DNA of 35,465 bases from Pelargonium cotyledonis (Eukaryota > Streptophyta > Magnoliopsida > Geraniales > Geraniaceae): assembly GCA_036897625.1 (NCBI GenBank), contig JAYMTA010000194.1, positions 1 to 35,465 on the forward strand, written 5' to 3'. Each line of letters opens with the position of its first letter. The first letter of the stretch is position 1. Both the position numbers and the translations under genes were made by a program. Below are positions 22,190-33,581 of the stretch, in pieces. Under the pieces are notes generated by a model. That model was not told the DNA's origin, ran no database searches, and worked only from the letters and a program-made list of their open reading frames with translations.

Positions 22190-24536
22190 GTGTTTGAATT
22201 GTAGCTAGCTACAAGCTACAGCTACATTAACAATACTGATACTGATTTAATTAAACATCATGTTGTAGTTTTCATTTAATACAACATATAATAATCATCA
22301 TCCCAAATCCCAATCTAATACCATGTGATGTTACAGAATTCTCATCCCTCAACCAGCAAGCTATGATTTGTTTCAAGGTTTTTGGTGATTCCAATGAGGA
22401 ACTAAAATAGAAAAAATAACTTAAAAAGAACATTTATTTTGAGACGGTCTTCTCAAATATATATTTACCATCACTAAAAAAAGCTCGAACTTGAGATCCC
22501 GCTTGACCAGCAACTTAGTTGAAAACATATAAAACTGCACAAAACAAGGGATCAAATTGCTGGTTTTATGTATTGAAAAAGAAGTCAAAATAAGCATGCC
22601 ATTGTTGGTAATATAAGAGAAAACAGCAGTTATCATTGTAAAATAAAATTAAACTAAAACAGCAAATTAATAGCAAAGTGCAACAAGGTCCCTTGATTAG
22701 CAATATAACTGAATGTTTTTTTTTTTTTTTTTGAAGAATTGTCTTTTCTTTTCTTCTTTTTTTTTTTTTTTAAATTATTTAGTCAATTACTGTTTTATTC
22801 AGTCCACCATGTCTGTTGATTGTGCTTTCTTCTTATGCTAATAGGTTACAGTCAATGACAAGTTAGGTTGTTCCACTACTAACCTTTATCTCTTTCTTTG
22901 AATTTCTATGACAATTTGTATCTAATTTATAAAGTAAACACAATAAGTATTGAATTCTGATTTAGAGTTTCTTTTTGTTCATACTTCATATGTTTATTTA
23001 CTCTCTCTTTTTTATTTTTTTTTATTTTTTTTTTATTACATTGCATTCTCCTCACAGAGCTTGACTGTAACAGTGAAATTTCTTGATTTATAAGTAAAGC
23101 AGATACCTATAATAAATTATTATCTAACAGTACACCAATACAGAATATGAGGGGAGATTTGCCCTTCAGTTTCCTTTTGACTTTATCTAGCATTTGATAT
23201 AATGTGATCAATGTGTACGTATTTTGGTCTTGACATCTAATTTGACAAACGAAACTCGTACAAAGTCAATTGAATACACACAATCAAACAGAATTATTGA
23301 TTTTTTTTATTGGTTGATGATGTGACAATTGTATAATAAAAGATGAGAATAATATCAAGGATGGTGTATTATGGCATGCTATTCAATTTGGTATATACAA
23401 AAGTCTAAAAATCTAATTTAATACACAGACACCAAAATCATTTCTAATTGTGGGTGAATGGTTGTATTAAACAATCATCTCCATGAAACATTGCCCTGAT
23501 TCACCCTCTGCTCCCGTTGTCACTCAACGATACAAGTTAAAAGTTCAAGTGCTGTTTTCCTATTTAAAATTTTGTATATTTAAGTTCGTGTAGGTACGAA
23601 AACAATGCAATGCGCATCTAATGAGTGTATATTGTCCTCTCCAAGAACAAGAGGAGATAGTATTCTACTGGTTCACTTTCATCACTGCAACTAATGGACT
23701 GGGACCTAGTGTTTATCATAGATCAAGGCACTTGGGTTTCACCTAATCTGCAACTGTAGAATACTACTTTTTCATATGATAACACCTCTGAAAGCGATTC
23801 GACACAACAAAAACTACCATAATATTCACAGAAAATGGAAAGGTCCAATCTGTTATAACGCTATAAAACCAGACAGCATACCTGTTTGCTGCTTTCGCTT
23901 ATAAACGCTGCACTACAACTACAATAATAATGCCTCCAACTGCGCTTCAAATTTCACACAATACTGTACATTGATGTGGAGTTTGTGTATATACTGTAGA
24001 CAACAAACTCCACCTTCCTCGCCCGTGGGACATTTAAGTTCGCTGCTATAATTGGGAACCTCTGAAACCAAGAAACTGAACAAAATTATATCATGGTTCA
24101 GGATACAGTGCAAGATATGTTAGTGCATATGCAAAAGGAGCCCATAACTTTATGACAAGATCTTTTTTTTTTTTATCAGCATGCCAAGATCTTATTAAAC
24201 CCATCAGATATATATAAGGGCATTAACTGTTGAAGTGAATGTATATTGCACAACTATCTATACAAATATACGTCTACAGAGTAGTATATCTTCACAAAAT
24301 GGTACCTGCCTAAAATCATATTCACTATATGGCCTCTACTCGAGCATATGGACAAATATAGTCAGGTTTGGTTCTCTACGACCAGTCCAATACCAAGGCA
24401 ACTTTCCCTGATTGGCAAGTAGCTGATTCAACATCTGAGTCCATTGTTCAGGATATTTACCATTCCCTTTACTTGACCAGAATCAGCCCCCATGAAGACG
24501 AGCTCAAAGTTGTAACTTCTTTAACCTGGTAAGGAG
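22190..24536. other. Intergenic, and probable 3' flank of the BED/hAT gene
   Basis: AT-rich with two poly-T runs (22717-22732 and 22758-22772). A minus-strand stretch near 22470-22510 has a weak box B-like CAAGTTCGAGC, but no box A at the right distance. The last few hundred bases before 24536 are probably 3' UTR of the minus-strand gene. Confidence 0.45.
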
Positions 24537-26327
24537 CTAGAATTTCTGTCTATGAAGTCTTAGGTTATTTCGGACAAAGAGGAGATCCTCCATCCTCTCT
24601 GCTCCCAAACAGTTGGACATTTCTCGAGATGTTAAATCATTGTCTTGCCAAATTTCTTGGCATGATGTAACACTAGAGACTTGACTCAGAACCTTTATAG
24701 CTAAAGTCTGCAAGTGAGGTGTTTCAAACCCGAAATTCTCCCACCATGTAACTGGGTCCATTTTATCCCTACAGTCCACAGCATCTTCCTCGCCTAATGA
24801 CCCCTCTAGCCGCCAGAATGAGCTGAGTTGCTCTCTAAGAACCCGTCTGGCTGAGCTTTCACACTCGTATATTTCCAACGTGGTTTTCCAGCCTCGCATC
24901 ACGGTTTTATCCTTGGATTGACCTTTCCCAAAGTATCTAGGATTGAGAATATAACCTGTGGCATGAAGAGGGGAAAATAACACATCCCACCTGTTCTCTA
25001 TCAGCACTTCTAATTGATTAAATGCAATGTCGTCAATACCCTTACTCCTAACAGCTGCAAGTGTTTGAACACGCCATTCGTGGACAGCACCCATGACAGA
25101 TTTGTCAATGTTCAGAGTAGCAAGTAATCTCAGGAAAGGTTCAAATAACTGAAACAGCAGTTGGACCCTGCTCCAGAAATCATCCCTCAAAATAGCAGCT
25201 TCTATACTATTGATATCTTCTGGAACAGTGAGCTTCCACTGTTTCCACTCTTCACTGACAATCAAGTCTTGTAAAATGTGCTTCGACTCAAAAATTGACT
25301 GGACAATGTGATAGTAAGGCGCAAACTTGGTGACAAGTGGATCAGAGCTCTCTTTCAGAGCTTTAATGCATACACATGGGGAAGAACGCTGAAATGTCAC
25401 TATACACTGTTGAATTTCCTTTGCACAAAAAACTACAGGTTTTATCCAATCCAGTTCAGCTATTTCTCCTAAAAACAGGCGGATTGAATTTGAAGTGCAA
25501 GGAGACCAAAATATGTGTGGGAACTTCAATTAAATTAGGGGCTCAGCAGTCATATTTGCATGACCAAGATCTGATATTATCTGAATAACATTTGCAGGCC
25601 CAACTTCCATGATTGCCTCACTCAGGATACCAGTGAACACATTTTCTGCTCTATCACCATCGTTTATATCTACTTCCTTCAAGAACACGAGTCCTCTTGG
25701 ACTTGAGACAAAAATATTGAAGTAGCAAGCTTGCTTGTTATCGAAGTAATTGACACAGAGTATCGTGCAGCCTGTGTGAGGCCATGATTCCCTAATTGGA
25801 GTCGTTGTTTTCCCAATCCTTCCCTTTTCTTTACTTAGAAAGACACTAGAGAGCTTACTCACTGATGGAGGCTCATAACCAGGACCAAAAGTGCCAAATG
25901 CTTTCACCATTTCTTGGAAGTACGAAGAATTAACAACATTGACGTTTAGTCCATCAGCATACAAAAATCTGGCCACTACATCATCCACATCTTCTTTGGT
26001 GATAGTTTTCTGGACAGAGGTAACACTGGAATGTGAAGTCCGAATGCGCTTGCTAGGCTTCCCAATTCTAGAAGACTTTTTCTTTTTCCGAGCAAGGCGC
26101 TCCTCTTCTAGGATCTGAAGTGCTTCTCTCAAAGACCTATCTATTGCTGGGCAGCTTTTGACTCCAACTCCTGAGAACCCAAGAAGATGAGCTCTAACAC
26201 ACAAATATGATCCATTATATCGTAGATTGCAGTGGTTACATTTCCACCGCTTTGTCCCGCTTCCCTTGTCAAACCCGCCAAACACACTAACATGTTTCCA
26301 TCCCCACTTATCGGATTCCAGTAGCAT
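24537..26327 (-). pseudogene. BED zinc finger / hAT transposase-derived gene, interrupted by one TAA
   Basis: A domesticated hAT-type protein of nuclear, probably DNA-binding function. The frame runs 596 codons and is open except for TAA at 25530-25532 (codon 266 from ATG 26327). Before it, a BED finger (Cys30, Cys33, His47, Cys59) follows DKWGWKHVSVFGGFDKGSG, then a basic KKKK segment. Next comes the transposase-like core, with VNYFDNKQ and IISDLGHANMTA where hAT relatives usually have GWTD and TDNGSN-type motifs. After the stop the same frame continues LKFPHIFWSPCTSNSI and reaches the hAT dimerisation region (MDPVTWWENFG...PHLQTLAIKVLSQ). An upstream in-frame ATG (26354) is possible. However, minus-strand GCTAG or GATAG acceptors just before 26327, plus a CATAG/GTATAT donor at 27362, suggest a 5'-UTR intron. 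Nonsense allele, sequencing error and readthrough are all possible. Confidence 0.8.
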
Positions 26328-26355
26328 ACTATCTAGCATGAAACCATTCACCACA

Positions 26356-27540
26356 AAAGAGTTATGGAAGGAAAAAGAAGAAGAAGCAATTAGTCAATCT
26401 TCTTACAAATATGATAGTAAATGACATTACAAAGCTTCATTAATAATATAAGCAAACAAATAAGGGAATTACTTAGAGAGTCTAACTCTAACTTCCGCAT
26501 ATCTTATGGTTTCAACTATCAAATCATGCATTAATCATTAAGATTAGTTTCTTCTTGATAAGAGTGCCACTTTTCCACCCAGATCACATATTGCAACACC
26601 AAATCCATAATGCATAAATTGCTACTGTAGTCTGTAGATCATATATTAGTTTCAACCCTGTAAATACCAAACTATAGAAGATAAACCAGATTCTGGAAAC
26701 CATTTCTCAACAATATGGCTTTACCAAGAGCCGAATCCCCCAATTCTACCTGACCTAAACATCCAATAGACCAATGGATTCTACTCGATCAAGGCTACCT
26801 CTAGCCTTGCACTCCATGACTGTCATCCTCCTCCTAGTAACTATCGCATTCTCATGTCCCCTCATATCTAAATTGTACAGCAACATCAAGATCCTCAGTG
26901 TTTGGTTTTACCCGAACTGCCCAAGTTTTAGATAACCATTACACTATCACACAATGCCCCCCAAAATTAGCTAATTATACAGAGTACCAATCCTTTTGAC
27001 ACGCATTTGCTTCTACTTGTCAATTGTTGATCCACTTCTCTACCAGGCAGTTAAAAAATTATCAAACACCATTGAAACCCAGTTTTCGTATTCAATTCCA
27101 CTCCTTCATTCACACACACAAGAAGAAAACAAATTAAGCTGCTACAGTTCTAATTAGCAATTAGGGCTTGCACTGACTTGTTCATGAATAACCCGTATAC
27201 AATTTAAGCAAAATAGAGCAAAATGTGAAGATAAATTCACAGTGAACTACAAGTTTGCAGTGAAAAATTTGAACTTTATGCAATTCATTATCATATAATA
27301 GAAAATCAACGGAAAAAATAAAATTAAGTAACTTAATTGGAAAGAAATTAAGAATATATACCTATGAGAAAAAAAGTGAAAAGAGGGTTTCGCAGTGGAC
27401 GTTTCTGGTGTTTATCGGTCAAAGAGAAGATCGAAACTGGCGTTTCTTTTCTCGTACGGTTCGTCAAAGAACCTGAAATGAAACTCTTCTTCGACGCCAC
27501 TGTGATGTGAAACGCTGCGTTCCGTTTTTTCAGGCTTCCG
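26356..27540 (-). other. Probable 5'-UTR exon and intron of the BED/hAT gene
   Basis: On the minus strand a GC-richer block (about 27540-27362) ends in CTCATAG followed by GTATAT, a plausible donor. The downstream AT-rich stretch ends in a pyrimidine-rich tract (CTTCTTCTTCTTTTTCCTTCC) and TAG acceptors at about 26330-26336. This predicts a leader intron of about 1 kb. No coding sequence is seen inside it. Confidence 0.45.
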
Positions 27541-27559
27541 TTTCTTTTGCTTATCTGGC

Positions 27560-28330
27560 AAAAATATGGACAGTACTACAGTAACATAGATATTTGGAAA
27601 TGGAAAAGGATGATGGTGAAAAATTTGTAGCTTTCATTGATATTCCGATGCAACCAGTAAACTGGCAAACCCAAACTCAGACCAGAGAAAGGACATAAAA
27701 CCCGAAAACACCCAAGTCCTCGCTGATCTACAAACTCATGGAGACTCGAACTGTCTCGAACAAGAAACCTCTCAACATAACTGAAAACGTACAGTAAAGC
27801 AAACTAAATGGATCATTCCAACCGTCTCAGATCCTAACACGAGACCCAACGTGGCTAGATCAATAGAAAAACCTCAAACCTTATTTAAAAAAACATAAAG
27901 AAACAAACCCCCGCCGTGAGAATCCATCCCGAATCCCCACCCTACTTGACAGTGGACCGCCACTCCCACCGTCACTCATTGCTCTAGACCTCATTCGTCT
28001 AGGTGGACCCTGTTCGCTTGGTCCGTCGTTATCGCCAAACCCCGCTTCTTCCTCGCCTTCGATGGCTAGCATATCCATTGCATCCTCCAAATGTACGTCC
28101 AACCATAGCAGTAGTGATCTCGTCGCTTCAACCAACTTTACAACACCACTCCCTCCTTCCAAAAGTGTGTGCACTATAGGATCAAAACAGATCTCCGACT
28201 GCACCGTACTTGGTGTCGAACAGCGCCCCCGGTTTCTTACCGCTACCAGATCTCCACACCGCCGCCGCCTCTGAACCTTTAACGCCAAAAACCCTAAAAA
28301 AAACTCCATTGCCAACTAGAGCAGACCGAC
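27560..28330 (-). other. GC-richer segment with a 144-codon ORF of unknown origin
   Basis: The minus-strand frame 28315-27881 begins MAMEFFLGFLALKVQRRRRC and has an acidic middle (IEGEEEAGFGDNDG). It has no recognised domain. Composition differs from the AT-rich surroundings. Similarly unfamiliar sequence continues to about 27600. It may be a decayed retroelement or a lineage-specific gene; I cannot decide. Confidence 0.3.
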
Positions 28331-29351
28331 CACAAATAGGATGATGGTAATTTTAGTATTCATTCTGTTGTAAATTTGTCTCCAATTTAGTTTATGCTCA
28401 AGTTTAGCTTAATTGTATATTAACATAATACTTGCACCTAGTTGTATTTCATATTTAACATGTTAATTTTGCACCTAATGTTTTGTCAATTTGTGTGGAG
28501 CAAATATGAATTTACTACGAACACAGAACATCATTAACACGTTTAATAGCTTAACATAAAAGCACTTTGCCAGTTGAAGTCGTTTTATTCTAGTAGGAAA
28601 TTAGTTTTCCAATGAATTTGCAAGGAATCAGTGGTCTAACTAACGACAATACAAAGAAAACAATGTTATCAAAGTCTAAATGGTGTAACCCTCCAATTTT
28701 ACACTTGAAAATATGTTCCAACGTCTCGAAGTTACCTTTTTCTTCAAGAAAAGATTATGTTTTGGTTTAATATATAAATATAGTAATTTGTTTGAATATC
28801 TCATGCAAAACAATTAGGAGTATATCATAATCATATAGTACATGCAGTGTCCGGATCTGAACCTGAATGAATGGTGAGGACCCTACGCTACTCATCCGCA
28901 TAAATATGCTACCCCAGCCTCCACCCACAAATGTTTCAATACATTGCTACAACTTCTTAAATGCTGGTAGGTAGATACATTCAAATAGGACACTGTAAAT
29001 TTATTGAGCTACTACACTGTTGCTTTGTCCCACAATATTTATATCATTTCGTTTCCTATCATTTGGTTAAAATTTTAAGAAAGTGTAACTTTTTTGTGGC
29101 CACACACATTATCTAGGTGAAATCTCTAATTTTTTGAATCAGTTGTAACTAATAACTGGTGTTAAAATCATGGAGTTGGAACAATCTAGAAAATGGCAAT
29201 TATTTGGTTGATATCATTGAAAGAGCAAGGATAAATTATTGTCCTGGGATGTCCGGTTCTGATACCATTTATGAGCTATGAACGCGTTAGGAATAGTATG
29301 CTAACTATTCAAGTTTTCACTTTAACAATGATTTTGTGTTTAAAGATTGTC
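28331..29351. other. Intergenic, no gene seen
   Basis: AT-rich, without a credible open frame, RNA gene or repeat structure that I could identify. Confidence 0.5.
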
Positions 29352-29359
29352 GGTGTAAG

Positions 29360-29592
29360 CGGGGACGGATCCAGAATATTTACTCCGTGGGAGCAAAATT
29401 ATAGCTAGGAAAATAAAAAATATATTTTCAATTAATGGGATATATTAACAAACTCAAAATTCAGTGGGGGCAAAATATGAAAAATAGCAAGGATCAAAAT
29501 AAAAATCAACAAAAATACATGATAAATTTTCAACAAATAAAAGTTCTGTAGGAGCAACTGCCCCCACTGAACTCTTCCTAGATCCGTCCCTG
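29360..29592. mobile_element. hAT-type MITE, 233 bp, with perfect 8-bp target duplication
   Basis: The left end reads CGGGGACGGATCCAG; the reverse complement of the right end reads CAGGGACGGATCTAG. These 15-bp inverted repeats have two mismatches and a CAGGG-type start typical of hAT elements. Identical GGTGTAAG octamers flank it at 29352-29359 and 29593-29600, the 8-bp duplication made by hAT transposases. The interior is AT-rich and non-coding, so it would need a transposase supplied in trans. Confidence 0.9.
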
Positions 29593-29678
29593 GGTGTAAG
29601 TATCATGAATATAATATAATAAGTATTTAATCACACGTTACAAGAATATATGTTGTTTAACAAACATGTCAATAATAT

Positions 29679-29987
29679 TCACATACAACATTTCATTTTA
29701 TTAAAATTGTCGACTTTGTACAAATCCCCGATGTTAGAGAACGGTTTGAGGCCAATGGAGAGTTCATACATGACCGTGTCATTCCCCATGCCGTTCGACT
29801 TCATTATGCATTGATCATATATATAATCACTCAGGCTACAATTTTCATTAAGCACAATATCCTCGATCCATTCAACTGTTTGTTTATGAAGGGCATTTGA
29901 AGCTACGCAAAACTTCGTCTTATCAAACTTTCTCTTTTTTCTTCCTTTCACCAAAATGTATTCCCTCCATAAATAAACAATTAACAA
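29679..29987 (-). CDS. Hypothetical ORF fragment, 102 codons
   Basis: From MLIVYLWREYILVKGRKKRK to FNKMKCCM. The part VASNALHKQTVEWIEDIVLNE onward has a protein-like composition, but I cannot assign it to a family. The frame is open only for this length, and the sequence upstream is AT-rich. A remnant of a larger gene or element is as likely as a small gene. Confidence 0.25.
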   Translation of the reverse strand: MLIVYLWREYILVKGRKKRKFDKTKFCVASNALHKQTVEWIEDIVLNENCSLSDYIYDQCIMKSNGMGNDTVMYELSIGLKPFSNIGDLYKVDNFNKMKCCM

Positions 29988-30132
29988 ACAAGTCCTTAGA
30001 TAGTACTGTGCCTTTTGATTCAGCAGAAAAAAAAGAAAAGAAAAAGTAAGAGCTGGAAGAGAATTAGGCCGCGAGCTACCTCAAATGTCCTATAGACGTA
30101 GATAATTAATGATGCACTTGCAACAAAAGGGT

Positions 30133-30152
30133 TATATATATATATATATATA
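30133..30152. repeat. TA microsatellite
   Basis: About 10 TA units in an intergenic stretch. Confidence 0.85.
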
Positions 30153-30348
30153 CACGATCATTCTTCTCATCGCAAGCTTTGAATGGAAAGTAGAAACTAT
30201 TGGTTGAATGGTCAAAAGAACGTGCAAACGAGACACTAACTATTAATACTATTTATTTCATTTTCTAAAAATAAGTGACATTTTTTATAAAAAGAGAAAA
30301 GACATTTTGAACTCTTATTTGTTATATAAAATGAAAAAGAGTTCAAAT

Positions 30349-30467
30349 TAACTTAGTGTGGATTGGTTTGGTGGTTCATCACCTAGTCCCTTAAGCATGA
30401 GGTCTGAAGTTTGATTCTCGTCCATGTGAATGGAAAAAACCTATGGTTCAGACAAAAAAAGAAGAAG
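30349..30467 (+). mobile_element. tRNA-derived SINE, about 119 bp
   Basis: It begins near TGTGGATTGGTTTGGTGGTT, which resembles a Pol III box A. It continues CCTAGTCCCTTAAGCATGAG and has a box B-like GAAGTTTGATTCTCG at about 30407-30420. It ends in an A-rich/GAA tail (AAAAAAAGAAGAAG). Flanking 12-mers AAGAGTTCAAAT (30337-30348) and AAGAATTCAAAT (30468-30479) differ at one base and look like the target duplication. Confidence 0.75.
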
Positions 30468-30643
30468 AAGAATTCAAATCCATGTTGATGACATGCCTAC
30501 TTTTAACCACATTATTTCAAATTTATCTCCATGTCTCTAAAAGAAAAATCAAAATTGAAGAACAAATTTATCTCCATATCTCCATATTTCTATAAAGAAG
30601 AAATTACAACTCTATTTATTTATTTTTTGTGTTGAAAATTATG

Positions 30644-30848
30644 CTTCATCCGTCCTAAAATGAGTATCATATTTCTCTTGTATTGTTAGTTATGCATGAA
30701 TTATCAATAATATCATTATAAAAAGTTAGTTAGGATTTCTCAACACATACTCATGTGGGTACAATAGTAAACATACCACACTAACTAACTTCTCTTTAAT
30801 TATTTTCAAAATAAAAAAAATAGAACACTCATTTTGGGAACGAGAGAG
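30644..30848. mobile_element. Stowaway-like MITE, about 205 bp
   Basis: The left end CTTCATCCGTCCTAAAATGAG matches the reverse complement of the right end, CTCTCTCGTTCCCAAAATGAG, at most positions. TA follows on the right; the left flank is TG. It is the same type as the copy at 18949-19201 but more diverged. It lies about 60 bp upstream of the GAT1 TATA box candidate. Confidence 0.65.
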
Positions 30849-30904
30849 TACTATTTTTGGAGGCAGCTGAGTAGTTGACACATTTCAAAGATGTCATGGA
30901 GGCT

Positions 30905-30914
30905 TATTATATAT
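30905..30914 (+). promoter_or_regulatory. GAT1 TATA box candidate
   Basis: TTATATATTA lies about 90 bp upstream of the start codon, and a CT-rich start region (TTTCTCTCTCTTGC) follows. The implied leader is short. Confidence 0.5.
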
Positions 30915-30995
30915 TAGTTGTATTGTTTTGTGTCCCTCAGTTCTCACATATCAACTTCATTTCTCTCTCTTGCATTTGGTGAGAAGCAGAAACTG

Positions 30996-33354
30996 ATGGG
31001 TACAACAGTTGATCCAAAAACTGATCATGATCATTTTATAAAAGACCAGCACCTTGATGCTGGTGCTCTTTTTGTTCTTAAATCCAAAGGTACATGTTCC
31101 ATGCTGGCTCTCTTCCTCTTCTCCTCCTTCGTAAACACGTTTTTTTTTTTTAATAAACCAGCGTATCAACCGAGATTCGAACATGTATGATTTTGATGGA
31201 TGCGTGTAAATGTAAATATGTAAAAAAGTGCAGGATCATGGTTGCACAGTGGGTATCACTTGACGACATCGATAGTAGCTCCACCGTTGCTGAGCCTTCC
31301 GTACGCATTGGCAGCTCTGGGTTGGGTTGGTGGAGTTTTGTGTCTGCTCATTGGAGCTGTCGTCACATTCTACTCCTACAACTTGATCTCTTTGGTTCTT
31401 GAACACCATGCTCACTTGGGTCATCGCTATCTCCGCTTCAGAGACATGGCTCACCACATCCTAGGTATGTACCTCCTCCTGGCTTCAAAGAAACAAAAGA
31501 AATAGCGAAGAGTTAGTTAATGTCGTACAATTTTCCATATACGCGCTCCATGTGCGCTTGTAGAGATTGCAATTCATAGTTTGAGAAAAATTTGTTTGTA
31601 TTCAGATTGAAAATGTCTAATAATTTGATTCCGACTCTGTAATATGTCTGCTGCATTTTAGTCTACAACCAGTAATGATATTTAATTTAGTTGAGCCCTA
31701 ACTATATCTTAAAGATATTTAGTTGGCTCTGTACTCCCTGCCATTCTCATTATTAAAGATAACATTGATGGAGATAACATGGTCCCTCAACTCTCAAGTT
31801 TTGGTGAATCAGACCAAAATAACTAGCTAGGTTCTTTCAACAGATATTCAAATAGAGAGATCGTGCACGATCTCTCTATTTGAGTTTATATATAGAAACG
31901 GGTGGGGGTAATTGTTTGCTAAACTGATAAAACAAATAGTGAGAAGTTGACATTGGGCCTTTCTTTTTATGGGCCTGAACATCGTGTATTGGATATTTAC
32001 AGGGCCACAATGGGGCCGATATTATGTGGGCCCAATTCAGTTCATGGTCTGCTATGGTGCTGTTGTTGCTTGCACTTTACTGGGTGGCCAATGCATGAAG
32101 GTTAGTTTGGTCATTTTCTCATTTTCATTACCACCAATCCATCTCACTAACAATCCATGTGTGTGTTTTTCAGGCAATATACTTGATATGTAGCCCAAAT
32201 GGATCAATGAAGCTCTACCAATTTGTGATTATATTTGGATGCTTAATGTTGATTTTAGCCCAAATCCCATCTTTCCACTCTCTAAGACACATCAACCTCA
32301 TTTCCTTGCTTCTTTGCCTTGCCTACAGTGCTTGTGCCACTGCTGCCTCCATCTATATTGGTAACAGATAACCGAGTGAACTATGTTGTCCGGTCATGAA
32401 TCTGTGTCGATTTTTTTATATATAATTTTTGTTTTGTTTTTGTTTCACAGGAAGTTCACCAAATGCTCCGGAGAAGGACTATTCCCTGAAAGGCGACACA
32501 GAGAGTCGAATTTTTGGCATGTTCAATGCCATAGCCATCATTGCCACAACCTTTGGCAATGGCATCATTCCAGAAATTCAGGCAACTTTGGCTCCTCCAG
32601 TGAAGGGCAAGATGTTCAAAGGCCTATGTGTTTGCTATGCAGTGGTCACTGTCACTTTCTTCAGTGTAGCCATCTCTGGCTACTGGGCTTTTGGCAACCA
32701 AGCTCAAGGCCTTGTCCTCACCAACTTCTTGCACAATGGCAAGCCTTTGCTCCACAAATGGTTCCTTCTCATGACCAACATTTTCACCATTCTCCAACTC
32801 TCTGCAGTTGGTGTTGTAAGATCTCGAAAACTCTCTATCTCTCTCACCAGTGGCAGAGTATCAGTTCAACCATTAAAAATCTTATATTTGTCAAACTAAG
32901 GTAGGGTGGGCACTTGCCTACTACAGCCCATCCCTAGCTCCGCTATTAAAAGTTTTCTATTTGTTTGTTGCAGGTTTATTTGCAGCCTACAAATGAGGTT
33001 CTTGAGAGAGAGCTCGGGGACGCAAAGAGCGCAGAGTTCTCAGCCAGGAATGTGATCCCCCGGGTGATATCTAGGTCTCTGTCTGTTGTTGCAGCCACTA
33101 CAATAGCAGCCATGCTCCCATTTTTTGGAGACATCAATTCAATGATTGGAGCTTTTGGTTTCATGCCTCTGGACTTCATTTTGCCTGTGGTTTTCTTCAA
33201 CCTCACCTTCAAGCCCTCGTTGCGAAGCCCCGTTTTCTGGCTCAACATGACCATTGCTGTGGTTTTCTCGACCTTGTCCATCATAGCAGCTATTGCAGCG
33301 GTCAGGCAAATCAGTCTCGATGCCTACGCTTATCGACTATTCGCTAATGTATGA
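30996..33354 (+). CDS. GAT1: GABA transporter 1-like amino acid permease (AAAP family), 451 aa, 6 exons
   Basis: A plasma-membrane, proton-coupled permease of the AAAP family, closest to Arabidopsis GAT1, which imports gamma-aminobutyrate. Exons: 30996-31089, 31234-31464, 32003-32100, 32174-32360, 32451-32815, 32974-33354 (1356 nt, in frame, all GT-AG). After a short polar N-terminus (MGTTVDPKTDHD...) comes the conserved GSWLHSGYHLTTSIVAPPLL SLPYALAALGW core of the first membrane spans. About ten or eleven hydrophobic segments continue to the C-terminus, including FGNGIIPEIQATLAPPVKGK and VYLQPTNEVLE. The length equals that of known GAT1 proteins. A polyadenylation-like AATAAA overlaps the end (33354-33359). 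Intron 2 contains a perfect 36-bp palindrome and intron 5 a small transposon remnant. Transport substrate is inferred from family resemblance. Confidence 0.93.
31848..31883. repeat. Perfect 36-bp palindrome in GAT1 intron 2
   Basis: Each 18-base half (left half TCAAATAGAGAGATCGTG) is the exact reverse complement of the other, with no spacer; the centre is GTGCAC. Confidence 0.95.
32848..32946. mobile_element. Degenerate MITE remnant in GAT1 intron 5
   Basis: It opens CAGTGGCAGAGTATC and closes CCCTAGCTCCGCTATT. The right end, reversed, reads AATAGCGGAGCTA, resembling common plant hAT-like ends (CAGTGGCGGAGCTAGG). No clear target duplication remains. Confidence 0.45.
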
Positions 33355-33581
33355 ATAAAACATTGCAAGCTTTTCAAGACGAAATAGGATCATAAATTTT
33401 CATAGCCCATGACAAATTAAAAAGAAATGGTAAAGATTATTGACTAAAAACTTCAAAATTCCCCCAAAAGAAACAACTTAATAGTCTCAAATGCTCATAC
33501 TAACAAAAACCCTCGTCCTAAATGTTATAGCAATGTTGTAGCAAACACCTAGCTAGTACAGTAAGGAACCAAACTTGGCCA

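Noticed and set aside
22470..22510. Possible second SINE on -
   Set aside because: Only a weak box B-like motif; no box A at the right spacing and no target duplication.
24537..25529. Separate 330-codon gene starting after the TAA
   Set aside because: Its first codon is TTG, it is in the same frame as the upstream part, and the two halves together make one hAT-like protein.
32383..32904. 173-codon ORF on + overlapping GAT1 exon 5
   Set aside because: Shifted frame of the real transporter exon; its His/Ser/Cys-rich composition is artefactual.
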